64,000 nucleotides of DNA from Gimesia aquarii (lineage in GTDB: Bacteria > Planctomycetota > Planctomycetia > Planctomycetales > Planctomycetaceae): contig NZ_CP037422.1 in the NCBI RefSeq assembly GCF_007748175.1, forward strand, positions 5,472,334-5,536,333, in the 5' to 3' direction. Positions 6,162-15,459 of the stretch are shown in pieces; positions within the stretch are counted from its first letter, which is position 1, and each line of letters begins with the position of its first letter. The notes under the pieces were generated by a model. It was not told the DNA's origin. It saw nothing but the letters and a program-made list of their open reading frames with translations, and made no database searches. The position numbers and the translations under genes were made by a program.

Positions 6162-7163
6162 TCAGGCAGCGGATCGTTGTTCTGGAGGTCCTTCGTCCTG
6201 CTGATCTTGTACTTGAACTGGCTGCTTTACCGTCTTGAGTCGGTAGGTGATTTCTTTTGTAATTGCTTTATTAAAAGAAATCTGGAATTGCTGATAAGAG
6301 TATTGCGCGGCACAACACCAACCGATCACCGCCTGACAACGTTGAGGGCGTAGCTCTAATTCCTGTAGGGCAGAGACAATTGATAATACACTTTTCTCTT
6401 CAAAGTAGATTCCACTACCCAATCCATGTTGTTCAAAGCAGACAACAGATTTGGCTGCCTCACAGTTGGCATAAATGACGACGGGTGTACCACAGCTTTG
6501 TGCTTCAATGGCAGAAAGGTCGAAGTCAACATCGCGTGGACAGATTACTCCTGAGCAGAGTCGATATTGTTCTCGTAGCATCTGGTCGTCGACAGGGCCG
6601 ATAATTTCAACATGTGGTTCTTTTTGTAAGTTCGCAGGCAACTGCTCTTCAGCAATGCCAATAATCGATAAGCTCAGCTTTAATTCTTTGCAGGCATCTA
6701 CTGCCAGCTGATCTTCTGCAGACCATTCTCCATCTACAATCAGGAGATAGAATGAGCTTCGTTTTTCAGAGCCGGAGCAAAAAAAATCGGTATCGACTGG
6801 AGGTTTTACGAATGAAGTAAATCGATCACGATTCAAGTTCTGAATTGTCTTGGTTGGAACAACAAATTCGACTTCGGTTAAAGAGTTTACCAATTGCTGA
6901 TTGATAGGAGACTGGTTGCTGGAACGTGGTTCCAGATAGCACAGATGTAATTGGTCTGCATTGCATTGAACAGATGCAGCAGCTTCCAGGCTCGTACTGA
7001 TGATTAAGTTTGACTGTGTGAAATCAGGCGATTGTTCAGAAGAGAAACCGGTGCCAAATCGGGCGATAGTCGATGCCTTGGGCCAAGCCTGATTCAGTGC
7101 CTCCCAAATACAATACTCAGTACGAGTATGTGATATGCCGGTATGCACTAATGTGACACTCAT
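6162..7163 (-). CDS. Divergent GT4-type glycosyltransferase of the exopolysaccharide cluster
   Basis: The protein has 333 residues from ATG 7163, with GGAGG seven bases upstream; an upstream in-frame extension to 7202 is rejected on that basis. The order of motifs follows the WbaZ-like mannosyltransferase branch of GT4: a short N-terminal half, KPPVDTDFF, a Rossmann strand (SFYLLIVDG), VEIIGPVDDQMLREQY, and DFDLSAIEAQSCGTPVV. Two expected features are degenerate: the usual Arg/Lys donor-binding stretch after the first strand reads VDGEWSAED, and the first acid of the ExxxxxxxE motif is missing. It may have a changed donor or be inactive. A 446-bp gap separates it from the main operon, so it could have its own promoter. 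Confidence 0.65.
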   Translation of the reverse strand: MSVTLVHTGISHTRTEYCIWEALNQAWPKASTIARFGTGFSSEQSPDFTQSNLIISTSLEAAASVQCNADQLHLCYLEPRSSNQSPINQQLVNSLTEVEFVVPTKTIQNLNRDRFTSFVKPPVDTDFFCSGSEKRSSFYLLIVDGEWSAEDQLAVDACKELKLSLSIIGIAEEQLPANLQKEPHVEIIGPVDDQMLREQYRLCSGVICPRDVDFDLSAIEAQSCGTPVVIYANCEAAKSVVCFEQHGLGSGIYFEEKSVLSIVSALQELELRPQRCQAVIGWCCAAQYSYQQFQISFNKAITKEITYRLKTVKQPVQVQDQQDEGPPEQRSAA

Positions 7164-7609
7164 TTTGTTTCCTCCTTGAAACGATGATGAGCCTGAATTC
7201 AATCCTGTTGAATTACTACTAACTGCGTCTTCATCAGTAGTTGTACGCTGTTTTTCAGCGATTGAGAGGTGAAAGTGGATTCATTGAAGTATTGACAGAT
7301 CTCGATACAGACAACAGAGAAAGGAACCAGTACTAGGACAGAAAATCATTTAAAGCTGCCCAGATATAAGTAATTGGAAAATGATGGAGAAAATAGTGTG
7401 CTTCACTCCTTCATCGTGATCTTGACAAATCTCAAAAAATTGGTCAATGCGAATCTGAGTTGATTGGAGGTCGACTTAGCGATTGTCAGCAAAATAGTCT
7501 TGAATGCAGTCTTTATAGCCTAACTGGATTAAATGATCTTTAATAGCAAGGTGTGGACAAATGGTTTGTGGTGTTCTCGATTAATGTTCGAGGACAGTTT
7601 GTATTTGTC
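7164..7609. other. Intergenic gap inside the exopolysaccharide region
   Basis: No gene is supported in this stretch. An imperfect hairpin lies at about 7570-7594 (TGTTCTCGA against TCGAGGACA) without a T tract on either strand. It may carry the promoter of the downstream glycosyltransferase, but I see no clear boxes. Confidence 0.3.
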
Positions 7610-8803
7610 TTAGGTTAGCACTTTGGACTCTCGAAATGTATCAGTAAGGATCGATTCGAAATCTGGAACAGAGATTCCTTGTTCTGCCTGATGGATGAGT
7701 GCAGCCATTTCCCAGGCAGTGACATAGTAATATTTCCATTCCGGGTGATGTGCTGCCTCTTGGTGTAATGCAGAGTGGAACGCCTCCGTTTCCGGTCCGA
7801 GCAACGTATCAATATTCCCCGGTTTGGCACCATGGGTATGAAGTTTGATGAATGTCCAATCAGGACGACCAGCGACGTGTACGTCGGCTGAAAGCCAGTG
7901 TTGAAATCGTTTCAGTGAGGCAGGACGACCACCGTGAAGATCGGAATTTTCAATGCGTGGTAAACAACCCCATTTGCGTTGATTCCAGTCAAGGCATAAG
8001 GGACCTTGAATCATTAGCAGGCTGTTATCTTCGGGTGATTTGCCTACACGAGCCAGAGTACCCTGATCATGAGATTTTCGTTCGTTTGGTCGGTGTTTTG
8101 CGTAATAAATACTGTTGATAATTTGAGTCTGAGTATCACTGGGGGCAGAGGGCATTGTCAGGTCGGCATAACAACCTGTTTCCAGTAGGATTTCAATCTC
8201 GTTATCAACACCACACCATCGCCCATCTGGGCGGGAGTTGCACAAAGCCCAGTTCCCATGGATGAATCCATAAACGATCTCTCCTGTCAGTGGATCTTTT
8301 CTTAAGAGTCCATGTCGGTGATAAAGAGTCTCTCGGAACTCGTTCATCTTTTGACGGAGACCTTCCGCTGTATCCTGATCATGGTGTAAATGCACATCAA
8401 CATCACCATAGCCTTGTTTGCAGAGTTCAGCTAGACGATCTAAATATTCAGGAGAGTACTGATCTTGTGGAAAGAAAAAAGTATGCTGCGGTACCTGGCC
8501 GCGAGAATCGCTGAATTTCGAAAAGCGGGCAGGGTATTCCTGGCACCAGCGATCAACGCGGGCCAATGCTTCAGATTTAACAGGATTTCCCCATTCCGGT
8601 TCGAAATGATCACAGACAGCGATGAAAATATGTCGTGGCTCTTCTGAAGTAAAAGTTACTGACTCTTTTCTTCTTTTCAGCCGATAATAACTGGGAAGCC
8701 AATATTGCATATTGCGCGAGCGAATAATGAGAAAAAAAACACAAACACTACTTACGAATATGAGTAAGCAAATTGTAATAACGGATAACAGAAGTGATGA
8801 CAT
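7610..8803 (-). CDS. Membrane-anchored protein of unknown function, possibly a CE4-like carbohydrate esterase
   Basis: The protein has 397 residues with one N-terminal membrane segment (about 4-28), a basic linker (RLKRRKE) and a long exported or cytoplasmic-face domain. Putative metal-ligand clusters are visible: CDHFEP at about 64-69, HLHHDQDT at about 138-145 and FIHGNWAL near 180. An acid-His pair early and HxHH in mid-domain recall the NodB/CE4 polysaccharide deacetylase layout, but the canonical motif order is not present, so this is inference. It lies six bases after the GT2 gene and is surely co-transcribed with it. A modifying enzyme for the exopolysaccharide is the simplest guess. 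Confidence 0.55.
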   Translation of the reverse strand: MSSLLLSVITICLLIFVSSVCVFFLIIRSRNMQYWLPSYYRLKRRKESVTFTSEEPRHIFIAVCDHFEPEWGNPVKSEALARVDRWCQEYPARFSKFSDSRGQVPQHTFFFPQDQYSPEYLDRLAELCKQGYGDVDVHLHHDQDTAEGLRQKMNEFRETLYHRHGLLRKDPLTGEIVYGFIHGNWALCNSRPDGRWCGVDNEIEILLETGCYADLTMPSAPSDTQTQIINSIYYAKHRPNERKSHDQGTLARVGKSPEDNSLLMIQGPLCLDWNQRKWGCLPRIENSDLHGGRPASLKRFQHWLSADVHVAGRPDWTFIKLHTHGAKPGNIDTLLGPETEAFHSALHQEAAHHPEWKYYYVTAWEMAALIHQAEQGISVPDFESILTDTFRESKVLT

Positions 8804-8809
8804 ATCGGA

Positions 8810-10093
8810 TCAGCTTTTCGTAGTTTGAATTAAGGCTGTATGAGAAGATTCGGTCTCAATGGGATCAAGGCCTGCTTCTCTCTGATTTAATTCTTCAATT
8901 GGTAATGGTGTGGATTGCTCTCGCTCAGTTCGCTCCCATGTGCCGTTTTGCCGTATGAAGAGGCAACGAAACAGGCCGATTGCCAGAGCAAAATTCATTT
9001 GTACGAACATACCCGGAATTCGAAAAATTTTAGAATGCCGCCCGCGAATCACAAAATGGATACCGATCAGTGCTGATAGATAAAATAGCTCCTGTAAAAT
9101 CAAAGTCGACTGATAGAATTCATAATTGAATAAATAAATGTTGGTGAGCAAAGCGATCAGCATAAAGACCGGACAAAACCAACGCAGCACTTTATGCGAC
9201 CAAAAAGCAAAAGCAACGTATCCATATCTCGGATGCAGGAGCCCTTTGAGGTGTTTCAAGCATTGAAAACCTCCCGTGCCGATTCTGACTCGACGTTGAA
9301 ATTCTGCCTGAACCGAAGGTGCGGTTTCTTCAGTTGCAAAGGCTGATTTCTCATAAATGACACGTTGGCCAGCCAGATGGACCCGCATTCCAATGAGAAA
9401 GTCATCATTGATTAATTCTGGTGGGATTGGCCTATAGAGTTCTTTTCGGAGTGCGTACAGGGCACCATTCACTCCCAAAACAGCACCAAGTTGGGTTTCG
9501 CACTGTTTCAGGAAGTTCTCATATTTCCAGTAGATTCCATCGACATTATTACCCGCGACTGCATCTTCCAGGATGAGTTGACCGCAGACGCATCCCGTGT
9601 CCTCATCCTGAAAATGTTTCACCAGCTGTTTAATACATTGTGGGTCCATTTTTGTGTTTGCATCGGAAAAGACAATAATTTCTCCTTTTGCTTCAGGAAC
9701 ACAATCATTGAGAACTGATGCTTTGCCACGGCGTTTTTCAAACTGGATCAGCCGGATGCGGTCATCATCATACGTACTGACAAGTTCCCCCGTCAGGTCT
9801 AAGTTGCCATCACAGCCAATCAAGACTTCAAATTTGTCGCTAGGATAATCAATTTTCGCCAGATTATTAAGCCGCTCCAAAATAACAGATTCTTCACGAT
9901 AAGCGGCAATTATTACCGTTACAGATGGCAGGGAATTCGCATCGATTGTTTTTTTCTCTTCAATGGACTGATTGAGATTATTTTGTCTTCGTCGACGAGA
10001 TAAAAACCAGACGATCAACGGATAGCCTACATAAGAATACACGATGAGAGAGAGGGATGTCCAAAACAGGAATTCCATAAAGAAGATCATCAT
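8810..10093 (-). CDS. Membrane GT2 glycosyltransferase
   Basis: This 427-residue protein has an N-terminal membrane helix (about 5-27), a GT2 GT-A domain (VTVIIAAYREE, VLIGCDGN, IIVFSDANTKMD, then the ELINDDFLIG region and the QFQRRVRIGTGGFQ acceptor motif), and three or four C-terminal membrane helices. This is the layout of processive or cellulose-synthase-like transferases acting at the inner membrane face. QxxRW, usual in processive enzymes, is replaced by QRRVR, as in many GT2 enzymes of exopolysaccharide clusters. ATG 10093 overlaps the stop of the acyltransferase gene by four bases, so the two are translationally coupled. Donor and acceptor cannot be told from sequence. Confidence 0.85.
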   Translation of the reverse strand: MMIFFMEFLFWTSLSLIVYSYVGYPLIVWFLSRRRRQNNLNQSIEEKKTIDANSLPSVTVIIAAYREESVILERLNNLAKIDYPSDKFEVLIGCDGNLDLTGELVSTYDDDRIRLIQFEKRRGKASVLNDCVPEAKGEIIVFSDANTKMDPQCIKQLVKHFQDEDTGCVCGQLILEDAVAGNNVDGIYWKYENFLKQCETQLGAVLGVNGALYALRKELYRPIPPELINDDFLIGMRVHLAGQRVIYEKSAFATEETAPSVQAEFQRRVRIGTGGFQCLKHLKGLLHPRYGYVAFAFWSHKVLRWFCPVFMLIALLTNIYLFNYEFYQSTLILQELFYLSALIGIHFVIRGRHSKIFRIPGMFVQMNFALAIGLFRCLFIRQNGTWERTEREQSTPLPIEELNQREAGLDPIETESSHTALIQTTKS

Positions 10094-10680
10094 AGTACCG
10101 ATCCTTTCTGATACTGAGTATGTGTAGGATCTTCCTCTGATCGTATGTCGTTTTCCTGCTTGATTCGTAGGTTCTCAGAGTGAACTTTCAGGACCCGAGC
10201 TGGAATTCCTCCAACCGTAGTATGTGGTGCCACGTTTTTGACAACGACGGCATTGGCTCCAATTTTTGAGTTCGATCCAACATTAACCGGGCCGATAATC
10301 TTTGCACCGGCACCGATAAAAATATCTGAACCGAGAGTTGGAGAAACATTATGCTCTGCTCCAATCGTCACCTGATGTTCCAGTTTGATGTCATCCCCGG
10401 CAGTGACTGAGCTATTAATCACAATTCCCTGGCTGTGAATAATGACAAGACGATGCCCAAATTCTGCACCCCGTCCGATAATGCATTGGCAGAAAATAGC
10501 GTTACATTTATTGAAAATCATAGCTAAAGGAAATAGTTTCCAATGACTGGCCCACTGCATCAGGCGATACCAGAGCATAGCCATCGTGCCATCGGTGAGG
10601 CACGTTTTCAGAACAGTGCGCATGGAAACATTTCCATAACACCACTCTGATTTTGCTTTGAGATCTTCCCAGAATTTCAT
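10090..10680 (-). CDS. Serine-acetyltransferase-like hexapeptide acyltransferase
   Basis: The 196-residue protein has an N-terminal helical part and a left-handed beta-helix with imperfect hexapeptide repeats from about residue 70 (IIGRGAEFGHRLVIIHSQGIVI, IGAEHNV, IFIGAGAKIIGPVNVGSNSKIGANAVV), ending PARVL. This is the CysE/LbetaH layout, with a catalytic His expected in the HRLVIIHS region. Within an exopolysaccharide operon it most likely O-acetylates a sugar residue rather than making O-acetylserine. It overlaps the GT2 gene by four bases. Specificity is inference. Confidence 0.85.
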   Translation of the reverse strand: MKFWEDLKAKSEWCYGNVSMRTVLKTCLTDGTMAMLWYRLMQWASHWKLFPLAMIFNKCNAIFCQCIIGRGAEFGHRLVIIHSQGIVINSSVTAGDDIKLEHQVTIGAEHNVSPTLGSDIFIGAGAKIIGPVNVGSNSKIGANAVVVKNVAPHTTVGGIPARVLKVHSENLRIKQENDIRSEEDPTHTQYQKGSVL

Positions 10681-10738
10681 ATGATTCTCACTTTACTGTT
10701 CACAGATTGACCTGACTTCATGCTATCTGATCAGGAAA

Positions 10739-12148
10739 TTAGGTGTGATTCTGAACGAGCTCACCCAGTAACTCTGCCAATTCCCCCGCCTGAGACTCCC
10801 TGTTAAATTGGTCGATCTTTTCAGGGTTCGAGATCGAAGAAGCGGTCTGACTATTTAGACGTTCTGTTAACCAAAGTGCGATTTCCTCAGTATCATCGGC
10901 TCTGAAATTTCCTGCTGGCCAGAATCCGTTTAAAATATGAGCTGTCTCACCAGCCGGTGTGATTGATAAGATTTCACGCTTGGTAGCTAGGTACTCAAAT
11001 AATTTTGCCGGTGCAACACGATTTGCTCCTTCAACATCGCTTAGTAACAAACAGAGTGCATCTGCTGTTCCCATTTTTTTCAATGCTTCTTGATGAGCAC
11101 AATATTCTTCAGTGACCAGAGTACAGTCTGTTTGATGAATTCGTTCGAGTAGCGTCAATTGTTCTGGAGTTTTTCTGCCGATAAACTGGAATTCCAGCTT
11201 GTTTAGAAGTTCGGGGTTCACTTGATGAATTGATTCAACGGCTTTGACCAAAGGTTCCACAGTGGTCAAATTCCAAAGTGTCCCCGTATAAATGATACGA
11301 AATCGTTTTGGTGTATCCGAAGATCTCTGGGGTAGATCCAATTCTTCCAGAAGGTCGAAATCGTCCTGATCGAATCCGTTATAAATGCATTTTCCAATCG
11401 CATCTGTTCCAAACTGATGTGCGCGGCTCAAAAGACGTTCTGTACTGGCCTGGGTTGTGGCAACAATGGCATCAGAGGCTTTCATAACCGATTTTTGTAA
11501 GTGCGTTTGAATTAGATTTGAAATGCGATCTTGTTGATGATTTTCCAGATATTTACTACTTAGATCCCATTCATCTCGAAAGTCAGCAATGAAGGGGATT
11601 TGAAAGATTTGTTTTAGTTTTTTGGCGAGGATTAAGTTCGAGTAGGGAGGGGCAGTGGCCATAATCGCATCATGAGGCAAACTCCTCAGTAGTTTTTTTC
11701 CTGCTTTTAACGCATTAGGGTACCATAAGATTTGTGCATCTGGCTGTAGGAGTAATCCAGCACCCGCTTTAATCGCTTTGCGGCAGGCTGATTTAACGGG
11801 CGTCAGCAAGCCGGTTCGCTGTCCGCTTGATTTTTGAGCTGCCACATTCTTTTTAAGGGCATAATCTGGTTCCCATGTTCGGGCTCGTTCCAGGAGTGTG
11901 TCTTCAGGAATGTCGACAAGTAGACTGTTGTCAAATACGGGAACTGAAGGGTTAGCCGCCATCAATACACTCACATCCCAGCCAAAACGTCGTAGATACT
12001 TCACGAATTTGACGGGCCGCTGAACTCCAGCGCCTCCGACAGGAGGAAAATGATAGCTGATTAATAACAGGCGTTTTCTATTTCTACTCGCGTACTCATT
12101 CGCACTTGAGTCTTGTGATTCAATCGATTGCGAAATCATTGTGGACAT
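10739..12148 (-). CDS. GT4 glycosyltransferase
   Basis: This 469-residue protein opens with a GT-B N-terminal domain (LLLISYHFPPVGGAGVQRP, the glycine-rich acceptor loop), then FIADFRDEW, ASDAIVATTQ and IYNGFDQDDF. The C-terminal Rossmann domain holds FRIIYTGTLWNLTTVEPLV and FEYLATKREIL near the end. Such enzymes transfer a sugar from a nucleotide donor to a lipid-linked glycan at the cytoplasmic face. The ExxxxxxxE motif is represented by EGANRVAPAKLFEYL. It sits 27 bases after the deacetylase gene, within one operon. Confidence 0.88.
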   Translation of the reverse strand: MSTMISQSIESQDSSANEYASRNRKRLLLISYHFPPVGGAGVQRPVKFVKYLRRFGWDVSVLMAANPSVPVFDNSLLVDIPEDTLLERARTWEPDYALKKNVAAQKSSGQRTGLLTPVKSACRKAIKAGAGLLLQPDAQILWYPNALKAGKKLLRSLPHDAIMATAPPYSNLILAKKLKQIFQIPFIADFRDEWDLSSKYLENHQQDRISNLIQTHLQKSVMKASDAIVATTQASTERLLSRAHQFGTDAIGKCIYNGFDQDDFDLLEELDLPQRSSDTPKRFRIIYTGTLWNLTTVEPLVKAVESIHQVNPELLNKLEFQFIGRKTPEQLTLLERIHQTDCTLVTEEYCAHQEALKKMGTADALCLLLSDVEGANRVAPAKLFEYLATKREILSITPAGETAHILNGFWPAGNFRADDTEEIALWLTERLNSQTASSISNPEKIDQFNRESQAGELAELLGELVQNHT

Positions 12149-12175
12149 GAATAAGTATTCCTCGAATATGTATAA

Positions 12176-12880
12176 TCAGGCAGACGCTTGTTGGGTCAAG
12201 ATGGCTTGATCACTTTTGGGGGCTAGCCAATGACTGACAATATGAGATTGGATTTGGAACTCTTGATGCTCTGAAAGTTGCTTGACCGCTTCGATTGCAT
12301 AGGGATGGTTGTCGTGTAGTAAGCAGAAGTTTCCTTCTACTGGATGATAGTGCTGACACCAGTTCTTCATTTCAGCAAGATCTGACATTAAATAATCGCG
12401 TGGGTCAGTATCCCAGAGGACAACAGTACGACGCTGGAGCCAGAGTCCCAGCATTTTTCCGAGAGTCAATTTGCCCTTCGGAGGGCGAACGAGGTTTGTC
12501 TCATTTCCGGTGATCTGTTTCAGTATTTGATCGGTTTGTTTGATTTCATCCAGAAAGCAACGTGTCGATGACTGGGAAGGTTCTTGATGAGTGAATGTGT
12601 GATTCCCGATTTCATGTCCTTCATTGATGATCCGCTCAATGAGTTCTGGATATTGATGGGCCTTTTCACCAATCACAAAAAATGTACCTCGTTGTTGATA
12701 TTGATTTAGGAGATCAAGTACTCGAGGCGTATATTCAGGATGAGGACCATCATCGAATGTAAAAGAGATGTTAATCGCAGATCGATTCGCCTTTTGCTGA
12801 GGCGCACCATGAACCAGAAACAGTTTTTGAGGGATCGCTGTTGAAATCGTTTTTTTGATGAGTTGACGAATCGGATTCAT
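12176..12880 (-). CDS. NodB-type polysaccharide deacetylase
   Basis: This 234-residue protein is a compact CE4 NodB domain. Motif 1 is TFDDGP (Asp43 and Asp44), motif 2 is HEIGNHTFTH with the metal ligands His94 and His98, motif 3 is RPPKGK, then WDTDPRDY, and the catalytic-His motif LLHDNH near 203-208. No signal peptide or membrane helix is visible, which is unusual for an enzyme acting on exported polymer but common in such operons. It probably N-deacetylates an aminosugar unit. It starts 17 bases after the preceding glycosyltransferase gene. Confidence 0.9.
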   Translation of the reverse strand: MNPIRQLIKKTISTAIPQKLFLVHGAPQQKANRSAINISFTFDDGPHPEYTPRVLDLLNQYQQRGTFFVIGEKAHQYPELIERIINEGHEIGNHTFTHQEPSQSSTRCFLDEIKQTDQILKQITGNETNLVRPPKGKLTLGKMLGLWLQRRTVVLWDTDPRDYLMSDLAEMKNWCQHYHPVEGNFCLLHDNHPYAIEAVKQLSEHQEFQIQSHIVSHWLAPKSDQAILTQQASA

Positions 12881-12897
12881 GATTGTGAATTTCAGGT

Positions 12898-14142
12898 TTA
12901 CTGTTCTATTTTTCTTTTTTTGTGTTGATCTACTGAACTGGATTTCTGTTTAATCGTTAATCCTGATGTAAATTGAACGCTACAGTCAGAGAGAATTTGA
13001 CTGAGTTGCATTGCAGATTCTTTCCAGGAATTAGGTTTAAAAATTCGTTTTTCATTTTGATCAGGAAAATCAAGCATGTCAGAGATCGCCTCCGCCAATC
13101 TCTCAGGATTGTCAGGAGGCACTAACTGGTCACAGCGGGGATCTGCTATTTCCGGTATGCCACCCACATTGCTAGCTACAAAACTCCTACCACAGGAAAT
13201 GGCCTCTAGAAGTACATTGGGAATACCCTCTGAAAGACTGGGCAAAACGATGAAGTCAGCGGCTCGATACCAGTCAGCCAGTCGAGACTGCTGTTGTGAT
13301 CCGGTTAACTGGAAAAACTCTCCTAATCCATATTGTTTTATTTTTTGGTTTAATACGGTTTTTAATGAACCGTCTCCTAAAACATAGCACGTAAAAGGAG
13401 TGCCCTGTTTACTTATTTTGTGGCAGGCATCGAGAAGAACGGAATGCCCTTTGACTGGTTCCAAACGCCCAACACTGACTATGATTTTTCTGTTATGAGG
13501 TAGTCCCAGTCTCTGACGCGCTTCCTGTTGATTACCAGTAGTGAATAAATTCTGGTCCACTCCTCGATAGACTGTGTTTATTTTTTCTGAGTGAATGTCC
13601 AGGTTTTTCACAGCTTGTTTAATATCATTACTGACTGTGATCACTCCATCCGCCTGTTGCAGTACTGATTTAATCGCACGTTTTCGACTATGATTTTTGG
13701 TTAGTAGCAAAATGTCACTGCCACCGGTCATTACAACAACGGGTATCCCGTGTTCGCGTGCTGCCTTCACAGCGACTTCTCCATCTGGATGGAGCCAATA
13801 TGACAAGATTATGTCAGGTTGAAATTGTGAAATGGTTTCATGAAGTCTTCGATTGATCGACCAATGTAGAAATTGTCCATAAAACTGATGGAATAGTTTC
13901 GGTAAATAATAAAAGCGCGGATACTCTATGCTGAGTGAGTCAGTGATATCTGTCGGTAGCCATTCACGGTTCAGACGCGTTTTATCTTTGAAGTAGTGTG
14001 AAAACTCATCCATCCAAGATACCGGAGAGACAACATGTGTTTGATGCAGCTCGGACAATGCTTGAATCATTGAATAATTAAATGTGCCTTTTCCAGGTTG
14101 CAGCGAATTTGGAAATACACTGGAAATGAATAAAATTTTCAT
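12898..14142 (-). CDS. GT4 glycosyltransferase
   Basis: The protein has 414 residues with an N-terminal domain starting MKILFISSVFPN and a GT4 C-terminal domain: KIIVSVGRLEPVKGH (donor-binding Arg and Lys present), YVLGDGS, FFQLTGSQQQSRLADWY and EGIPNVLLEAISCGRSFVAS. The ExxxxxxxE pair (EGIPNVLLE) is intact. It is a retaining glycosyltransferase, probably cytosolic or peripheral at the membrane, adding one sugar to the growing unit. A 51-base gap separates it from the upstream acyltransferase gene. Confidence 0.92.
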   Translation of the reverse strand: MKILFISSVFPNSLQPGKGTFNYSMIQALSELHQTHVVSPVSWMDEFSHYFKDKTRLNREWLPTDITDSLSIEYPRFYYLPKLFHQFYGQFLHWSINRRLHETISQFQPDIILSYWLHPDGEVAVKAAREHGIPVVVMTGGSDILLLTKNHSRKRAIKSVLQQADGVITVSNDIKQAVKNLDIHSEKINTVYRGVDQNLFTTGNQQEARQRLGLPHNRKIIVSVGRLEPVKGHSVLLDACHKISKQGTPFTCYVLGDGSLKTVLNQKIKQYGLGEFFQLTGSQQQSRLADWYRAADFIVLPSLSEGIPNVLLEAISCGRSFVASNVGGIPEIADPRCDQLVPPDNPERLAEAISDMLDFPDQNEKRIFKPNSWKESAMQLSQILSDCSVQFTSGLTIKQKSSSVDQHKKRKIEQ

Positions 14143-14193
14143 AGCAGGCCTGCTGATCGTGAGTAGTGAAACTGAACTGTTCTTTATGGTGGA

Positions 14194-15459
14194 TTATCTG
14201 CTTCCTAATTTTCCATAACGCAGTAATTGCCGAACGGCTGTGTAAGTTCCGGTGGCTTTTAATATTTTTCTAATGTTACGATCTACAACACGTGATGATT
14301 TTAAATAAAACAATAAGAGTTTGTTTTTGATCGTGGGGGCGAGCAGTAGCACTGATCCACTTTGTGTAATTTCGGAACTATAACGCTGTTTGTATTCCGC
14401 ATCTCCTTCACCAAAATCAAATGTGTGAGGGGGATCATGTTGTATGAGATCATCTAATGTCATCAACAAGAGGGCTTCTCCTGGAGACTTGCTGGCATAA
14501 TCCAAATCAAATCCAACTTCAACATCACGGAAGATTCCTTTGTGCTGGTGTCCGATTTTAAATGCGACAGGTTGATCATCTTTCTTTAGCATGTAGCAAC
14601 GTAAAAAACCGTTCGATGCCAGGAAGACAAGTTCTTCGAGTTCCATGTCATCATTTTTGATGCGGAGTCCCAGACGCTGAGTTTGCCAGGTATTGAGGGA
14701 TATCTGATGTGCTGCTTCCAGAAAATCTGCTACCTGGTCAGGTTCTGTTACGCGGATGAAAGTCATCTCACTGTTTTGTCGTAAGAGTCTTCTTTGTTTA
14801 CCCCTTGATTTTGAACGAAATTGTTTCCAGTAATCGATTGGGTTCTTTGGAAAATGAATCAAACTACGGTCTTGAAAACCGGTATGTGAAAACTTTAAAA
14901 AACGAGTTTCTGAGTCTTGAGCAATTTTGTTAAGAGGGTCATTTACGAGTAAATCATCCAATAATAGAAATACTGATTTTTGTTGATGACAAAACGTAGT
15001 TGCTGACTCCAGAAGCGACTTCAAAAGCGTTTCGTCTTGCTGGAATTCCGGCTGCACCAGAAATCGGTTACCAGAGAGATAGTAGCCTGGAAGCAGACGG
15101 GCAGGTCCCAGCCCCTTGAGAACTTTTGTGCTCATATTTTTGGGTAGTAAAATTCCTGCTGCGATTAGGGTTCCTTGCCTATAGCATTGCATCAAGTATC
15201 CCGGGTATTGGGGATGTGCTTTCTCAAGGATTGGGAGCAAAGGAATAATGTAATCCGGGTGTTGATAAAGATCCGAGTCGATATCATTTTTATAGAGTTG
15301 CATCCACGTCTGATACAATTCTGAAATAGGTTGTAGTTGTGCGCAATCCAAGGCATGGAATTGAAACTGGATTCCATCTGATAGTTCATGACTATTAGAT
15401 GGTTCAACATCCTGGGTGTTCACGATGTCTTGTTGTTCTGGATTTAATTTAGTTTTCAT
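14194..15459 (-). CDS. FemAB/BioF2-like GNAT acyltransferase 1
   Basis: This 421-residue protein is a member of the BioF2-like GNAT group (PF13480) found in exopolysaccharide gene clusters. Supporting marks are the basic stretch RSKSRGKQRRLLRQN at the start of the catalytic domain, VAFKIGHQHKG, the DLDYASKSPGEALLL helix and the closing DFGEGDAEYKQRYS motif, typical of these proteins. The family transfers aminoacyl or acyl groups; the substrate here is unknown. Its start overlaps the upstream GT4 stop by 11 bases. A second, clearly related protein lies at 16661-17857. Confidence 0.82.
   Translation of the reverse strand: MKTKLNPEQQDIVNTQDVEPSNSHELSDGIQFQFHALDCAQLQPISELYQTWMQLYKNDIDSDLYQHPDYIIPLLPILEKAHPQYPGYLMQCYRQGTLIAAGILLPKNMSTKVLKGLGPARLLPGYYLSGNRFLVQPEFQQDETLLKSLLESATTFCHQQKSVFLLLDDLLVNDPLNKIAQDSETRFLKFSHTGFQDRSLIHFPKNPIDYWKQFRSKSRGKQRRLLRQNSEMTFIRVTEPDQVADFLEAAHQISLNTWQTQRLGLRIKNDDMELEELVFLASNGFLRCYMLKKDDQPVAFKIGHQHKGIFRDVEVGFDLDYASKSPGEALLLMTLDDLIQHDPPHTFDFGEGDAEYKQRYSSEITQSGSVLLLAPTIKNKLLLFYLKSSRVVDRNIRKILKATGTYTAVRQLLRYGKLGSR

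Noticed and set aside
7570..7594. Hairpin after the membrane-anchored protein gene as operon terminator
   Set aside because: The stem is interrupted and no T run follows on the minus strand.
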